This document shows positions 50,507-63,537 of a stretch of DNA of 64,000 bases, in pieces (the first letter of the stretch is position 1; each line of letters starts with the position of its first letter). Made by a program: the position numbers and the translations under genes. The notes under the pieces were generated by a model, which was not told the origin of the DNA, did not search any database, and was given only the letters and a program-made list of their open reading frames with translations. The DNA is taken from NCBI RefSeq assembly GCF_022539665.2, contig NC_081339.1:4640017-4704016 (forward strand), written 5' to 3'. The DNA is from Daphnia carinata (taxonomy: Eukaryota > Arthropoda > Branchiopoda > Diplostraca > Daphniidae).

Positions 50507-51948
50507 AATCCACATCCGTAACCTTCGCGACTCGCTACGTGTTTTTTTGTTGTTGCACAACGAAGATCGCGTGTTTTTTTTTTAATCGATGTGCTAACTT
50601 GTTGATTTGAAATTCTTTTAAATAACCGTCCGCTCAGAAACAAAAACACACACAAAAAAAAAAAAAAAAAGGAAAAAATCTTCAGAGATTGTTGAGTATG
50701 TTGTTACATTGTGTAAAAAAAAAAAAAGAAAAAGAATAACAGATTGATATATATATGTCTACATTCAAGAGATATGAGAAAGATGAAGATGCCGGTTTGT
50801 TAAGGTCGGAGAAGATTGGCAGGTGAAGAAACTGAACTGTCACTCAACTGTCAGCTCTTTCTCTCTGAGTAACACGAACGTATCAGAAAAGAAAAGAAAA
50901 ACACGTTCCACGGCGAAATGTTTCTCACCGCACGTCGTAGAGAAGCGAGTACCTACCTGTTTTGAATTTTGTGAAACAAAACGCATGGACGGGGGCTTAT
51001 TTAACTTTCTCTCGGATATCCGTCGCCTCTGCTGTCACACCGCCGCATTCTTGCAGCAGGCAGCCATCGGTTTACCAACGTGTCACGCTTTCTATTTATT
51101 TTATTTTTTTCCTCTCTTCATTCATCCCCCATCTTGGTTGACCTCAATCGGGATTGATTTCATCCGCTCTTTTTTTTTTCTCTCTTTTTTTTATTATTGA
51201 TTTCACGACAGACACACACATGCAGACACACAGAAAGAAAAGGGGGGGATTTCTTTTCAGCACGGCGGAGGGGGGGGGGAGGCGAACGAATTGTGACACT
51301 GAACACATAGAATTGCGAGAGTATATTCAATTTTCGACTTGACGTGCGCAAAATATAAAGGGGGGAGAGAAAAGGATCCACGAGTTTAATGCAAGGGAGT
51401 GTTGATGTATTGTCTTCAAAAGTTTTTCTTCTTTGTTAAGTAGATGTTGCGTGATTTCGGACTCGGTGGCGAGACGGGAGGGAGGGGATAGAATAGCCGG
51501 GAAAAAAAAAAAGACTCACTTTACCTTTGATCGAAAAGGGAGTTGGCGGAATAGAATCAAAAGATCCCAAAGTACAGATACAGAAGTTATAACGATGGAT
51601 TGGTTAAGGGAAATTTGAAATGATTTAAATATTCATTGTTTTCGCGTCTTTTGACTCTTTTTCTTTTCAACTTCATTGTTCTTTTCTTCTTTAAAGACTT
51701 ATTGAATGTTACAACAAGGAGGAAAAAAAAAAGGATTTCTAACGGTCACTAACCGCTGATGAATCGAAATGGTCTCGAAAAGAAAAGAAAAACGTGGCGA
51801 AAGTGAAAATGAAAAAGGAATAAACAAAACAAAAAGTGGAAGTCTTGAAGGGGGGAGGTAAAAAAAAAAAACGAAATGGATGGATGCTGCATGCAAAAAC
51901 AAAAATTGACTCGGTTGAGCTGCCTTTTAGAGAATGTCTTCAAACTAT
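50507..51948. other. Convergent intergenic region
   Basis: Holds the 3'UTRs of the plus-strand four-TM gene and the minus-strand USP22 gene, which end facing each other. A-runs and G-runs are present; no further exon was found. Confidence 0.5.
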
Positions 51949-54234
51949 TCACTCGTATTCCAAGATCATTTTGTGGTAGAAGAGCAAGTACCTTAAAAAG
52001 AAATGCAACATTAAAGTTAAGTAGTCTAATATATACAACTCAAAATCATAATAAATCTGTGTGTGTTCTAATGGAATTGGTAGGGGATACCCTTCACTCT
52101 GGAGAACGTCGCGGATCTCGGCCTTGGTGATGAGGTGGTCATCGCACTTGAACCAATGGTCTCGGTGTTGGCGAATGTAGGCCGTGTAGTGACCGGCTTC
52201 AATGGTACCGACGTGGTTGATCACAGCAAAAAGAGAATACCTGTTGGGAGAAGGGAAGGAATGAGGCGGCAACCCCAAAAAACAAGTGCTCCGTATCACT
52301 TATGTCGCTAAACAGATTCTGTGGTCGTAGCCTTAAAGGGAACAGCAAGTTTACATGTTTTCGGTGGAAATGAGGGGCTTGTGAACGGGCCTATCTGCCC
52401 GATCCGACGACGTCGAGTTGACGTTGTTGTTGATGTTTCGACGATGAGACATGAACGGGCTCATGTCCAGATATTCTGGAAAAGCGATGAATGACGAGAT
52501 CTTTTTATGGAATCGATTGGAATGTTCGAAGCGCTGCGCGATGAAAACAAAATTGTTTTATCCAAACGTACAATTCACGTGGAGAATCGTTTAAAAATCT
52601 CACCTTCAGGTGAAAACTGGCCACAATGGGCAGCTTTTTCATAGTGAGTTGCTTTGTGGACTCTTGGTAGCTGAGACACCGCGAACACTTGATCTTGGCT
52701 GAAGATCCCAAGTGCTCGGCGCGGGTGAATCGCTCCAAACAGTCCTGCAACGACGTGGGAATCGATCCTGGACCAGAGCCAGTAGTTACAACTTTCGTGC
52801 TGGGTGACGGCCCAAGGTCTAGGGATATATCCCAAAAGGGATCTACTGTCGTTGACACACCGCTGTCATAGATGGGAAACAAAAAAAAAATGATTGTGAA
52901 CACAGTATTCTACGAACTTAAGCAGATTGGCTGAAATTTAAAACAAACGGAAATCGAAAGAACATACTGGCAAGCTTGACAAACGACGTCAGACTGCAAA
53001 CCACCCGTGAAAATTTGATCTATGATGCAATTGCACCGATTAACAGAGTTCTCTTGAGGCTGAGTCGACTGTTGCTCATTTGGTCCTCTGTGAATGAAAA
53101 GAAAAATTAAAAACTTAGTCGAGAACGCTAAACGCGTTGGCCTAGAATGTCTACAGGATATTTATACCTGCAATGTCGGTGAAGCACATCTAAAGTGGCA
53201 ATAAAAAATTCGTGAGCGTCTTGCTGTTCGTAACCAGCTAAATGGCGAGCATGAGTCCAGATCAAGTGAAGAAGTCTATGCAGCGTCAACGGAGCCTTGT
53301 TCCCTGAATAGAACTGTAAAGGAAGAAATGATGTTGTGCGTGTGATTCCGAAAATAGATCTTTTTCCAACCAAATAGGATTTTTGTTTAGACGACGTACC
53401 TCTTGGAATAGGCGAGAAATTTCGCAGACGAGACAACGCCCCGGCTCGTCTTGAAACTGACAAATGTGACGATCTGACAGGAAGAAATCTCTTAATAGAG
53501 GTACTTTTAAAAGAGCCTGTACTATGCAGTTCATAAAACAGGTGTTGCCCAGATTCACGAGTCCTCGAAGTCCTGCCAGGAATAAGCTATGTCAGCAATA
53601 CTGTTATGGTACGGGACAGGAAGAAAAAAAAAAGAATACCTATGATGGATGAGTCGGTAATCTTCTTGCGGCGTGGATGTTTTTTCAAAAGCTCAATTTC
53701 TTCCTCAGTTGGTTCCCATGAATGGTAAACCTGACCTAGGCCCAATGAGAGTGAAGCTTTGGTCTGATGCTTTTGAGCAATGATTTCCAACTCCCGGTCG
53801 TAAACATAGTCCCCACACTGGAAACAGCACACTACTCCATATGTCAGATCTACAGCTGCAGGAAAAAAACAACAGTTGTATTACTGTTGGTTATGAACAG
53901 GAAGACCAACAGGTTTCAGGTTACCTAAGAAATGTTTCCGTTGCTGAGAGTGTGCCTGAATGTGGCCAGCCCCATAGCAACCAAAAAAGATGCAGTGAAG
54001 GCAGGCATGGAGCCTGGGTCCTCTACGTTGACAGACATGGCACAAGCACGACTTGGCCTAGCAACAGGAATGATGAGTCTTGGAACAAGTAAAACTGTAT
54101 CAGTTTAATTATACCTTGCGTTTGCGGGCCTCTGAAGAAGTGCACGCCACAAAAAAAGAATGGATGAGCCGGTAGGGCCGAGTCCCCTTGGCCGCTTTGA
54201 AGTTGTTTAAGTGAAGACAGCCATGGGCACTCAT
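51949..54234 (-). CDS. not: SAGA deubiquitinase, USP22/nonstop ubiquitin hydrolase
   Basis: Ten exons: 54234-54115, 54057-53925, 53855-53640, 53572-53400, 53313-53168, 53087-52968, 52862-52604, 52533-52355, 52240-52091 and 51991-51949. All phases agree and give 512 residues, close to the 525 of human USP22. An N-terminal UBP-type zinc finger (about residues 5-115) contains [18 protein letters not shown] and CIFFGC. The peptidase domain begins near 158, with the Cys box NLGNTCFMN (Cys168) and the motif [10 protein letters not shown]. It ends with the His box [10 protein letters not shown] (His466) and CDD, then [13 protein letters not shown] at the C-terminus. Family knowledge: this is the catalytic subunit of the SAGA deubiquitinase module, removing ubiquitin from histone H2B with Sgf11, ENY2 and ATXN7 partners in the nucleus. 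All catalytic residues are present and introns are 60-120 bases, so the gene appears intact. Confidence 0.96.
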
Positions 54235-54452
54235 GGCCACCGACGGTGAGTTAGACTTGGGCAAAATGTTGGCGGCTTTATAATTTCACACAGTTTAATG
54301 CAGATACCTTTTCAAAAACTTGTATACAACAGTTGAGATCCCTAACCTCAACGGCTTTCCTGTGAAAGAACAAGTTATCTAAACGCCATATCAAGGTTCC
54401 TTTCAGACGATTTCATTTTTCATTTCTTTCTGCTAACATGTGATGCAGCTAC

Positions 54453-54463
54453 GCCATCTATTG
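54453..54463 (-). promoter_or_regulatory. CTCF-like motif upstream of USP22
   Basis: GCCATCTATTG shares the CCATCTA core of the lectin-boundary motifs and lies about 220 bases upstream of the USP22 start codon, where promoter-proximal CTCF sites are often found. A single partial match. Confidence 0.25.
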
Positions 54464-54696
54464 CTCGAAATTTCAAGCTGATGCATAAACAGTTTTTTAT
54501 TCGGTGTATGGGAAGGGGACAAAAAATTGACCGCAGTCAACAAATTATCCATTGCATATTTCTTTTCGCCGGAAGTTTAACCACTATTTTTTATTCTGGC
54601 ACGAATTAGTAGGCCAAGACAAGGAAGCAATTACGATTCAACCTAGTTTTTATTTTATGACTTTCGGGAACTAGATGAAAAGGGAATGTGTTTCTT

Positions 54697-54918
54697 TTAT
54701 TTGGCAATGCCTTCAGCTCGGTTTTCGCGAATGGTCATTTGGCGGGCGTTCTAGAAGAAAAGGATGAAGTCTTGGCTGCTCTGAAAATGTCGATGGAATG
54801 TGAAACTCTTTTTTAAATAACAATGTTCGAAAGTGCTATTTACACGGATGATGAAGCTTTTGGATGAAGTGAAACGGAGTGGAATAAAATCGAAAGTTGA
54901 GCTATTGCAACGAGCCAT
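54697..54918 (-). CDS. Candidate two-exon micropeptide, unknown
   Basis: ATG at 54918. Exon 54918-54844 (donor CGT/GTAAAT), intron of 93 bases, exon 54750-54697 after an acceptor TTTTCTTCTAG. The spliced frame gives 42 residues: a basic, weakly amphipathic first half, then MTIRENRAEGIAK and TAA. AATAAA-type polyadenylation signals follow within 50 bases. A competing model starts at an ATG about 45 bases upstream (MGFAWWTRG), uses other sites and gives a 44-residue product. No family was recognised. A noncoding transcript is an alternative. Confidence 0.3.
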
Positions 54919-57900
54919 GAAACATCAAAAACGTCATCGTCCTCTTACCACCACGAGTCCACCACGCGAAACCCATGGCACGAAGCACATTACATACTTC
55001 TAGATAAAGTAAGTGGTAACTGGTTTGCCATTAATTGGCAATAAAACTAGATTGTTTTTAGTGATGAATTTCTAAATGTGCCAATGGAACAACTAATTAG
55101 CTGTAACGGAAAACAAAAACTGATTTATCCGAAATCTATTCGATGTACAAATGCACCACGTGTGTGGTAAACCTGCATTTCTGACAAACATGTTCACATC
55201 GTTTTCGAAGAGAAACCATGTCGTATCGGTTACGATGTGTCGTGAATAATGAAACTCAAAACAACAATGCCCTTGAAATGTTGATGGAGTTGAAATGCCC
55301 TTCAAAATGGATTTTTTCAGTAAGTTTGTTTTTAGATATGGGGTTCATCCCTTTTCCTCTTTCCTTCTTGATTTTTCTAGCTTAACATTTTATAGCTTGT
55401 AGTGGTAAACGTCTTTCAACTTGAAAATCCCCCTCGAGGACGCGATCTACGTAAAAAAAAAACTGGGAAAAATGGCCGCCGAGAGGCCCCAACAATAAAA
55501 TCTATTTCCACTTTATACTTTCGAACGTATTCAACAACCCAAGCCTTTTTTTTTTTAAGTACATACGTAATTCTGCCTCGACTCCTTTTTCCCTACCCAA
55601 TTATGCTATAATCGGTGGAATTCTTTTTGCCTAGCTGGTCCAGTCCAAGCAAGCTTTTTTCACCCTTCTCTATTTGGCCCGCCTGGGTTTCCTTGTGCGT
55701 TCGTCTGTACACACGTTACCGACAATCGAAACACAAATCTGTTTAAACTCATGCTTTTTTTTTTGTTGTTGTTGTTTTACCTAGTGATTTTACTTATTAA
55801 AATATTTACTCAAACTAGCGTATAGCAATTATAGTACTGACCAACAAGGAATTACATCGTTATTATTAATTTTTCTGTTTTAAAAAAAATGTTGAGAATT
55901 AAAATATTCATTTCTTTCATGGCAACTCTACAGCCTCTTGGCAAGGTCAGTGCCTGCTGTTAAGCCAACTATTGAGGTAGTTAAAAAGAAAATCCTTTCT
56001 TTCTCTTACTGTATGGGTAGGGGGAGGGGGATATTTACTTTCTATTCAAAAAAATTTTCTAGATCTTCTGGACAATGTGTCTTTGGAGACACATTCGAAG
56101 GTAATTTCTCTCCCATTTTTTTTTATATGGGACGCTACGGGTACAAGGTTAAGCTGAAACACAGTGACCCAGTCCTCCATCAGAAACGGCAACCCTGAAT
56201 GTTCCATGTATGGGGTTACCCATGGATAGGGGGGGCCAAGAAGAAAGAAATCTAGGAACAATAACAAAAATCTTCGCTTCCTTAAGAATCCTATATTTCC
56301 AAGTGTAAAATGGACCTCGCCTGTTATTTATGGCTGTCTCTGTAGGATAAAAAGACAACAATTAGTATCAACAGTTAAATTGTTTGGTTATATTGGAGCA
56401 CGGAGACATTCACTTGTTTTCAGTTGCTAACAAAACGTCTTATCGTTTATTACCTGTAGGGGAGTTTGAAAGAGAAGAAAGACATCCATCCCAATAACGT
56501 TTTCAGGGTCATCCCAATGATGAGGAGCACAAGATAGCAAAAGAAAAATATCAGGTATTTCTCCTTTTTTGTGTGTCTGTGTGCTTCGTGTCGTCGCCAG
56601 CACATCGTCCAAAAGAACCCGTGACCTTGTACCTTATATCAACTGAGACACCATCGCTTTGCATGTAAAAAAAAAAAAAAACCTGCGATGTTGTTTAGAA
56701 AAAGAAAAACGAAAAATTATATTATATGTGTTTGAAGCTTCAATTTTATTTATATATTCCAGGGTCTTCTGCTGAACACACAAACGCTGTACAACTGACC
56801 CTCTGGTAAGAAGAAGAAACCTGTTTTTTTTTTTTTTTTTTTTTTTTTTAACGACAAGTTTTCGCTTTTTCTTCAAAGAATTTTCGTCTTCTCTTGACCG
56901 ACTTGAAAAACAAAAAAAAAAATCCCTCACGCTAAAAAAGGCGGGACGAAAGCCATTTTAGTGAAATCCCTGCACAGATCCGGTGTGATGCAACTGTGTC
57001 CATGAAATACCCGTACGTATTACAAAATATCTATAACGTGATTTGACTAAAAGATGCTACGTTTTGTAGGGATTCTTCACTGTGTTTTGCAGGGCATTGC
57101 AGCCAATCAATTCGTGTCAATTATGTTGCTGTTGGCGAGGTAATCGCGGTATGAGAATTCACGTGGAAAAAGAGAGAGAACTAATTATTGGAGTGCCAAA
57201 AAGGTTAGAAGGGATGACGTTGCTTAAATAAAAAAAAAAAAATGGGTCAACTCTATTGCCAAAGCACAGACGGAATCATAAATCACCCGAAGCGAAAGAG
57301 AGATGGAAGAGAAAATCGGCAAATATGCAACGTGCTGCCCGTCAGATCCACAACCGCATCAAAATGCTTGATATTGTCCCATTTTTGGTTGTCTGTGGTA
57401 TGCACTTGAAATTCCTTTTTCTTTTTTATGCTTCTAATGATTGATTGGAAAGTTTAATCATTTCAGGTAATCAAATGACGGGCGGAGGGACAATGATCTG
57501 CAGGGGGGAAAAAAAAGATGGACGAACTTGGCGGGCCCAGTTTGACCAAAACTAGAATTTTTCAATTCCAAAATGTGAAAACTGGCAGTTGCACGACTCA
57601 GGTCAAACCAGAATCTCAACCTATGCATTTAGTTTTAAAATTTTTATTTTCTCTTAGCACGAACGAGTAAAAAAAAAAAAAAAAAAAAAGGTTGTCGCAC
57701 ATGTTCCAGTGCTTTTTCTTTGTTTCCACCCGCCAAGTAAAAATGAAAAAGGTAAAAATGTTTTAAGAAGAGATTCTCTTTCTGGAATTGTTGAAAAACA
57801 ATGTCCTTGACTGTATTCAATACTCTACACGTAGAGGATTATTTTTATTTTCTTATTTTTTTTAGGGGGGTTTTGTTAAAAGATCGTGATAGGATTTTTC

Positions 57901-59232
57901 GTGTGTCCGCATCAACGATTCTGACCGAGTCGTCGACCGATTCGGAATCGTATTTCGTGCTGTTTTTCTTTCAACTTCCAAATGGGAAAAAAAAAAAAGA
58001 AAATGTAATTTCCCTTTTTTTTTTTTTTTTTTTTTTTTCTGTTATCGGAACTGGTAATCTGACGCCAGAGTTAAGCACGAGCCTTTTTTTTTCATGTATA
58101 CGTTTCATTTCATGATTTATAATTATTTATTATCATCTTCCTCGTCTATTATTTTGTTTTAGAATATTTTGTAGTTTAATGACCGCGGCCTTCAAACGAA
58201 ATCATCAGCTGTTCGACTCTGTAAGGCATCTTAATTCCTTATTGTTTTGTTTTGTTTTTTGCTTTTCATTCTTCTATTTTTCCCCAAAGGTAAACCAAAG
58301 ACGAAACATCCATTCAGACAGCGAACCCGTTTTTATTTTTCCCCCAAACATATGATGCCATGTTGGGTTGATGGACGATTGGAATAAGATATAACTGGCT
58401 GTTGGCCTTTTACCATATAAAATGTAATTTAAATTTAAAAATTCAAGCTATTAAATTGATAATAAAAACGTTTCATGAACCGCAGGTCGATGACGTCTGT
58501 TGGAAGAATTTTCTGGCACCTGTGAACCTCCTGCCACTCACTGGCATAACAACGAGAGGCATAAACAGAAGAAATTCGAAAAGTGAAAGTGGCCTGGTAT
58601 TTTTATGTATATCTCTCTCTTACAGACACTCTGTATTTGGCGCGCTTGCGTTTAAACTCATCATTTATAATCACGCTATCCAGCAGCTGACGAGTGGCCC
58701 ATCTGCAACATTTAAAGGGGAGGTGTGCAAAAGGAGGTTGTTCACGTGCAATTATGAAATGGCGTTATAACAACCAGCACGACGTACAAGCCGACGTGTA
58801 TACGTGTATACTCATCTTTACATTTATTTTTTACTGCGTCATTGTGACGGGCCTCACGTACGAGCGAACGAAGGTCAACTCTTCGTTAAGCCATTTTTGC
58901 TCGTAAAACAACACTCGATGCCTTCTGACTCTTTCGCTTTTGCCCAAATGATCCAGACAAGACATCAAAGGGTGGATTGCGTAAGCGCGGATGGTGGGCG
59001 GAGTAGGTAAAAATTCATTTGTAAATAGTCGCTGTACATCGTGCCGTTTTTATGAAGACGGGACGGATTCGCCGCACTCTTTAATGACAAACAGACACAC
59101 CAAAAGTTGAAGAAGAACTTGACTTTGAGACTTGATGACGTCATTGTGTTCCCTCAAATTTTTTTGTTTTTTTAAAAGATGGCCTTGCTTTTTTATACAA
59201 ATAATGCACGTCTTTTGTCTTCTTTCATCTAG
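54919..59232. other. Region without a secure gene
   Basis: Scattered splice-like borders were noticed, for example 57093-57140 between TTTTGCAG and GAG/GTAATC. A basic frame at 57261-57397 contains RWKRKSANMQRAARQIHNR and can be joined in phase, by a donor at 57397, to a segment after ATTTCAG at 57467 ending in a TAG near 57555. No start codon or family could be assigned, so no CDS is called. T-runs and A-runs are frequent. Confidence 0.35.
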
Positions 59233-59307
59233 CAACGAAGCTATTCAACGAATCCGGCCGAATGGAAAGAAATGTCCCGTAGACCCTTCGTCTACATCAG
59301 CCACCAG
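59233..59307 (+). other. Orphan exon-like segment
   Basis: Seventy-five bases between a good acceptor (CTTTCATCTAG) and donor (CAG/GTGATT), open in two plus frames (QRSYSTNPAEWKEM in one, NEAIQRIRPNGKK in another). It may be an exon of an unassigned plus-strand transcript. No start, stop or family can be attached. Confidence 0.3.
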
Positions 59308-60506
59308 GTGATTTCATTTACGGAAAAATGAATAACACGAAAAAAAAATTACGTTGGTTGCTTTCTTTAAAAAAAAAAAAAAAAAAAAAAATGTAGGACG
59401 TTCGTTCCACCGCGTCGCCAAACACATCGCCCCTTCCGGCAACCTTGAGAATCTCCATCCGCACCTTTCAGAAGCTCTTTGTGAAGATGGGACTTTTATT
59501 TTCTTTGTAACACCGTATCAAGTGACAGGTACTATGATAATCTTTACACAGAAATTGCTGCTTGTTCCGCTTCTAGCGGGGGGATTGTCTTGCCTACATC
59601 CTTCATTTGTCGTCCTCGTAGCATCTATTAGTTATTATAGCTTAACGATCAACCTTGTTCCATTGTGTTGACGAGAGAATGGGCGAAAAGAAGACGAGAG
59701 GTACACAGTCAAAGAATAAATCAAATAACATCCCGTCTTCTTCTTTTTTTAGCGAAGGACATCTGAAGGTGTGCTCACTTTTAATTTCTAGAAGGCTCCG
59801 TCCTAAAACTCTTTGTCCTTCCCTTCTTTTATGCAGTTGTCACAAAGATTAAAAAAGGAGGAGGGGAAACGAATCGTGTCAACTCCTTGACGGATAGGTA
59901 AAGAGAACTTCTTCTCGTTTCACTCGAAATGTTTCGTTGTCCGGCTTACGCGAGTCATCTAACCATATTTAATTGTTTCAAGGTTTTTATTCTCTTGGAT
60001 TTGATGCCAAGATTCTATCATCCCCTTGTTGCAAAAAAAAAAACGTTATAACGGGTCGATTGGATCGTAAAACATTGGCCGGCCAACCTTTTCCAGCAAG
60101 AAAAAAACAAAAACAAAAAATGTTGATAGAAGACCTTAATCGTCTACTCCTTATACACAAAGGCCAAGGTATGCAAGAGAAATCCATCAGGGAGAGAGGG
60201 GGGGGGATGTATCGATAGCGAAAACCATATGCCATTTCGCATTTTTCCAGCCTGTTTTCTAATCCTAAAGGTTACCTATATTTTATTTTATGTTAAAAAA
60301 GCGAAAAGAATAATACCTTATATTACCATTCAGGTGATGGTGCAAGACGGCCGGCGCCAGCCACCGTGACCCTGATGACTACTACTATTACAACTGCTAC
60401 TATCAGCTGAGCATGTGTGTTTTGGGGCGCAGGCGAAAATGCCAAGCCACGGAGAATCAAGAAGAAGAAAAAAAAAAAAAAAAAAAAAAACTTTCTCTCT
60501 GACTAG
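59308..60506. other. Unassigned sequence between orphan exons
   Basis: A frame beginning at 59397 after ATGTAG is open for about 45 codons but its acceptor follows an A-run. Nothing else is supportable. Confidence 0.35.
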
Positions 60507-60608
60507 CCTGTCCTATGACGATGATTGCGTCTATATTTATCTATGCAACGAGGATAGCGAAATACGTCCGGTCACATCCGCTTCTTCAGCCCAATATTTT
60601 TTGAAGTG
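60507..60608 (+). other. Orphan exon-like segment
   Basis: Acceptor TTTCTCTCTGACTAG and a consensus donor AAGTG/GTAAGT bound 102 bases, with one frame open throughout (33 codons, starting LSYDDDCVYIYLCNED). The frame is also open further upstream across an A-run, so the left border is uncertain. No family is recognised. Confidence 0.35.
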
Positions 60609-62559
60609 GTAAGTAAAGTTTAAACAAGTTGGATGTTAGAGCTAATGTTTTAGGAAAGCCCCTCTGTTGGGATCTCTGGAAAAATGAGGGCTAAAGGTGA
60701 GTGACCACTGGCTGTTAGTCCCTTTTTGCTGCTATCCTCTGATATTCTTTCCATCTTGGGTCGTTTTTTGTTTTGTTTTTTTTTGTATTTTACTTCTTTT
60801 GTTTTGTACGTTTGTACAAGTAACAGGTTTTCAAGCTCGCGGCAAGGACGGTCACGCTTGAAGGAACGTTCGTTCGTTCGTTCGTTTCCCTTTTTTTTTT
60901 TTTTTTTTGAGTTGTTGTTGTTGTTGTTGTTTCACTTTATGGTACTTTTTAATCTCAGAATTATGACTGTACACTTTTTTTTTTCTCGTATTTTTTTTAT
61001 TACCTTTACGAAAGGGAAAGGGGAAGCGACGACTGCAGGCCACGCCGGAAAAAAATTAAGGAAGAAAATCCGAAAATGAGAAAATTAAAAAAACAGGTCC
61101 ATCATTTACTACCGAAAAACAATTGACTGCGATTTTGTCCTATTCGTAAGTCCGTTTGTGTTAGGTTATATCCAGGAAATTAATCTTATATAATTATAAT
61201 CAAGGCCGACCAGCTGTCCGCCGTTAAAAGGCTACCTTGCTATTTATGCAAATCCCTACTTACAATACGGTACGTGCATAACTAAACGCATAATCTTTTA
61301 TTTATACCCGTGTTCTTCCACAAAATTGCAGAAGGCTCGATTAATATGCGGATTTGTAATTAATGGCTTTGAAAGTGGAAATCATTCTCATTAAACCTCT
61401 CCCCGGTGGGATGGCTGATGGCCCTGGCCGATCTGACGTTATCTCGGAAATACTGCGCCTACATAGAAAATTATCAAACAAATAACGACGGTAATTATAA
61501 ATGTTACTTGCGCAATTACGGGCAAAAATTTCGGCGCTCCGTGTCAAGGTTTTTATGGAGGCGGATGCCTCCATATTCCTTACTAAGAAAACAGCAAGTT
61601 GGCGCTTTTTTTTTTTTTTTTTTTTGCCAAAACAAATTCGCTACGTTTATATTATACAAGCTGATACACAAGTTTATTCTCTCTTTTTGGCTAACGTAGG
61701 GAAAAAAAAAAAAAAAAAGAAAACGATTGGGGACTGTTGTTGTGCTGGTTGAAAGTTTGGCCGTTTTCCCGACCGCGATTTCACGTCCGCTCTTTTTCTT
61801 TTTTTTTTTTTTTCCAACGAAAAAAAAAAAAAAAAAAAACTGAATAACAACACGAGGAAGATTTTTTATTTTTTTTTTTCGTATGCACACCAGCCAGAAA
61901 GAAAAAGAAAAAGAAAAAAAAACTCTGACGCGATTTGAAAATTTCACTTTCGTTAGCTGGGACGCCCTGACTCCAGTGAATAGATACTATGGGCAGCCTG
62001 CCAACATCGTAGTTTTCGATTCCGGTTTGAATCCACGTGGAGGCAATCAGCAAAACGAAAAAAAAAAAAAATAATAATAACAGGTAGCATATTTTATTTC
62101 TAATTTGTTTTATTAGAAATTCAAAAAAATCATTTATATTATGTTAATTTTCGCCGCACTGATAAGAGAGAACAACAAAAACAATTTCACTTTTGGAAAA
62201 TGTTGTATTCTTGAAAAAAAAAAAGAAAAAAAAGAGTGCCACTATCGAAGGTTATTAGAGAGATCAAAAATAATTGCGTGTGTCACCGTTATCAGCTGCA
62301 ACTGTCTCAACAGATCCGGTATCTATCAGTTTTGTGGATGTCTAATGAAATCAAAAGTGTCCACGTCATCCCGGATTCATTTTTTTCTTTTTTGTTTTGA
62401 AAGAAATTCAGATTGCAATAAGTCATGGCGATTAACCGGTTTTTTGTTTGTTTGTTTGTTTTTTTTTTTCATTTTTAGGTAAGGGTTTTTTCCGTTTCTG
62501 AAATAAGAAGAAGAAAGAGAAAAAAGGAAAAATCTGTATAAGAAATTGTGAAAGAAGAA
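60609..62559. other. Region without a secure gene
   Basis: Mostly AT-rich with T- and A-runs. Overlapping frames on both strands near 61340-61600 and 61940-62050 look moderately protein-like, but neither strand offers a convincing start and splice pattern. Confidence 0.35.
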
Positions 62560-63233
62560 ATGGGTTGTTTCCCTGTTATTCGACCCGAAAATAAGGTGGG
62601 CGTTTGGAAAGTGGGTGGTGAAGAGGGCACGTTCTCTTCTTGTGTACACCGTCACCTGACGAGAGATACAAGCCGAAGGTAAGAGGTGTCAAGGACGTTT
62701 CGCTGCAATAAAGTCTGCGCACATCGTCTACTATCGACCCAAGTTGACCTAAATAACCTTTCGACGAAATATTTACGAAGAACATTAAAGAACAAGAGTT
62801 TAAATCAATTTTAAAGGTATAACGAACATTTATTTAAAATCATTTTTCCTTTTTTTTTTTTTTGTTTTTTTTTTTTTGATTTGTTTGTTTGTTCTTCATT
62901 CCATCACATGAACTAGTGATGTACAGGTATACCCAATGACCTCGTATTCTACTTTTCACTTCCACTTGGACTACATCAAGTCCCCCCCTCCCTTTTTTTT
63001 CAATCATCTAGGGCCTTTTTTTGTTTTTTTTTTTGAAGTTGGTCGACTTCTCTGGTGTACAGGTGACGATCTTGAGTGAAAGTGACCGTTGACCAACCGG
63101 GACCCAAGAGGCTCTTTCACTGAGATTCGCTTCACCCACCTACCACAAGAAATCCCTTTTGGCTGTCTGATGTTGTATGGAAGGCCCAACCTCTTCGACT
63201 CGCCTATTGGTTGCATAGTACGCGAGGTATATA

Positions 63234-63304
<71 letters not shown>

Positions 63305-63537
63305 ATTTCTTTTGACTATAGACTAGCACGACCACATGTTATTATTCTTTCGGCGCTGCTGCAGAACCGCCTCAACAAACCGAGACGGTGTGGGTCAGTC
63401 GGCCAGGTGTGTATCCTCCCTCCACCCACTTCTCTTTTCTTTTTTTTCTTTCCTCCTCCTTCTCCTACCCTCCTCATATACATCCACTCTCGCTTTTGCG
63501 GCCAGCTAAAGGTTCAGTGTGCCATGGGCTGCCATTG
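62560..63537 (+). CDS. Candidate multi-exon small Cys-containing protein
   Basis: Exon 1, 62560-62678, starts with an ATG in strong context (AAGAAATGG) and encodes MGCFPVIRPENKVGVWKVGG onward to a donor AAG/GTAAGA, phase 2. A segment ending at 63229 (GAG/GTATAT) begins near 63107 after a weak acceptor and encodes FTEIRFTHLPQEIPFGCLML and more. Next come 63364-63405 (acceptor CTGCTGCAG, donor CAG/GTGTGT, NRLNKPRRCGSVGQ) and a last segment after GCGGCCAG at 63506 ending in TGA. Joined, this gives about 107 residues. MGC at the start would allow N-myristoylation. Alternatively, the third exon joins in another phase to an exon at 63807-63842 (SRPG then QPWRRQPYSGTG) and the gene continues right of the window. 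No family is recognised; exon 1 is the best-supported part. Confidence 0.3.
63237..63303. repeat. 67-base T tract with one A
   Basis: T32, A, T34: the longest near-homopolymer in the window, just after the possible donor at 63229. Confidence 0.85.

Noticed and set aside
58402-58770. 122-codon plus-strand frame with an apparent 29-base intron
   Set aside because: The apparent intron is too short to be spliced, the composition is ordinary and no family fits; probably chance.
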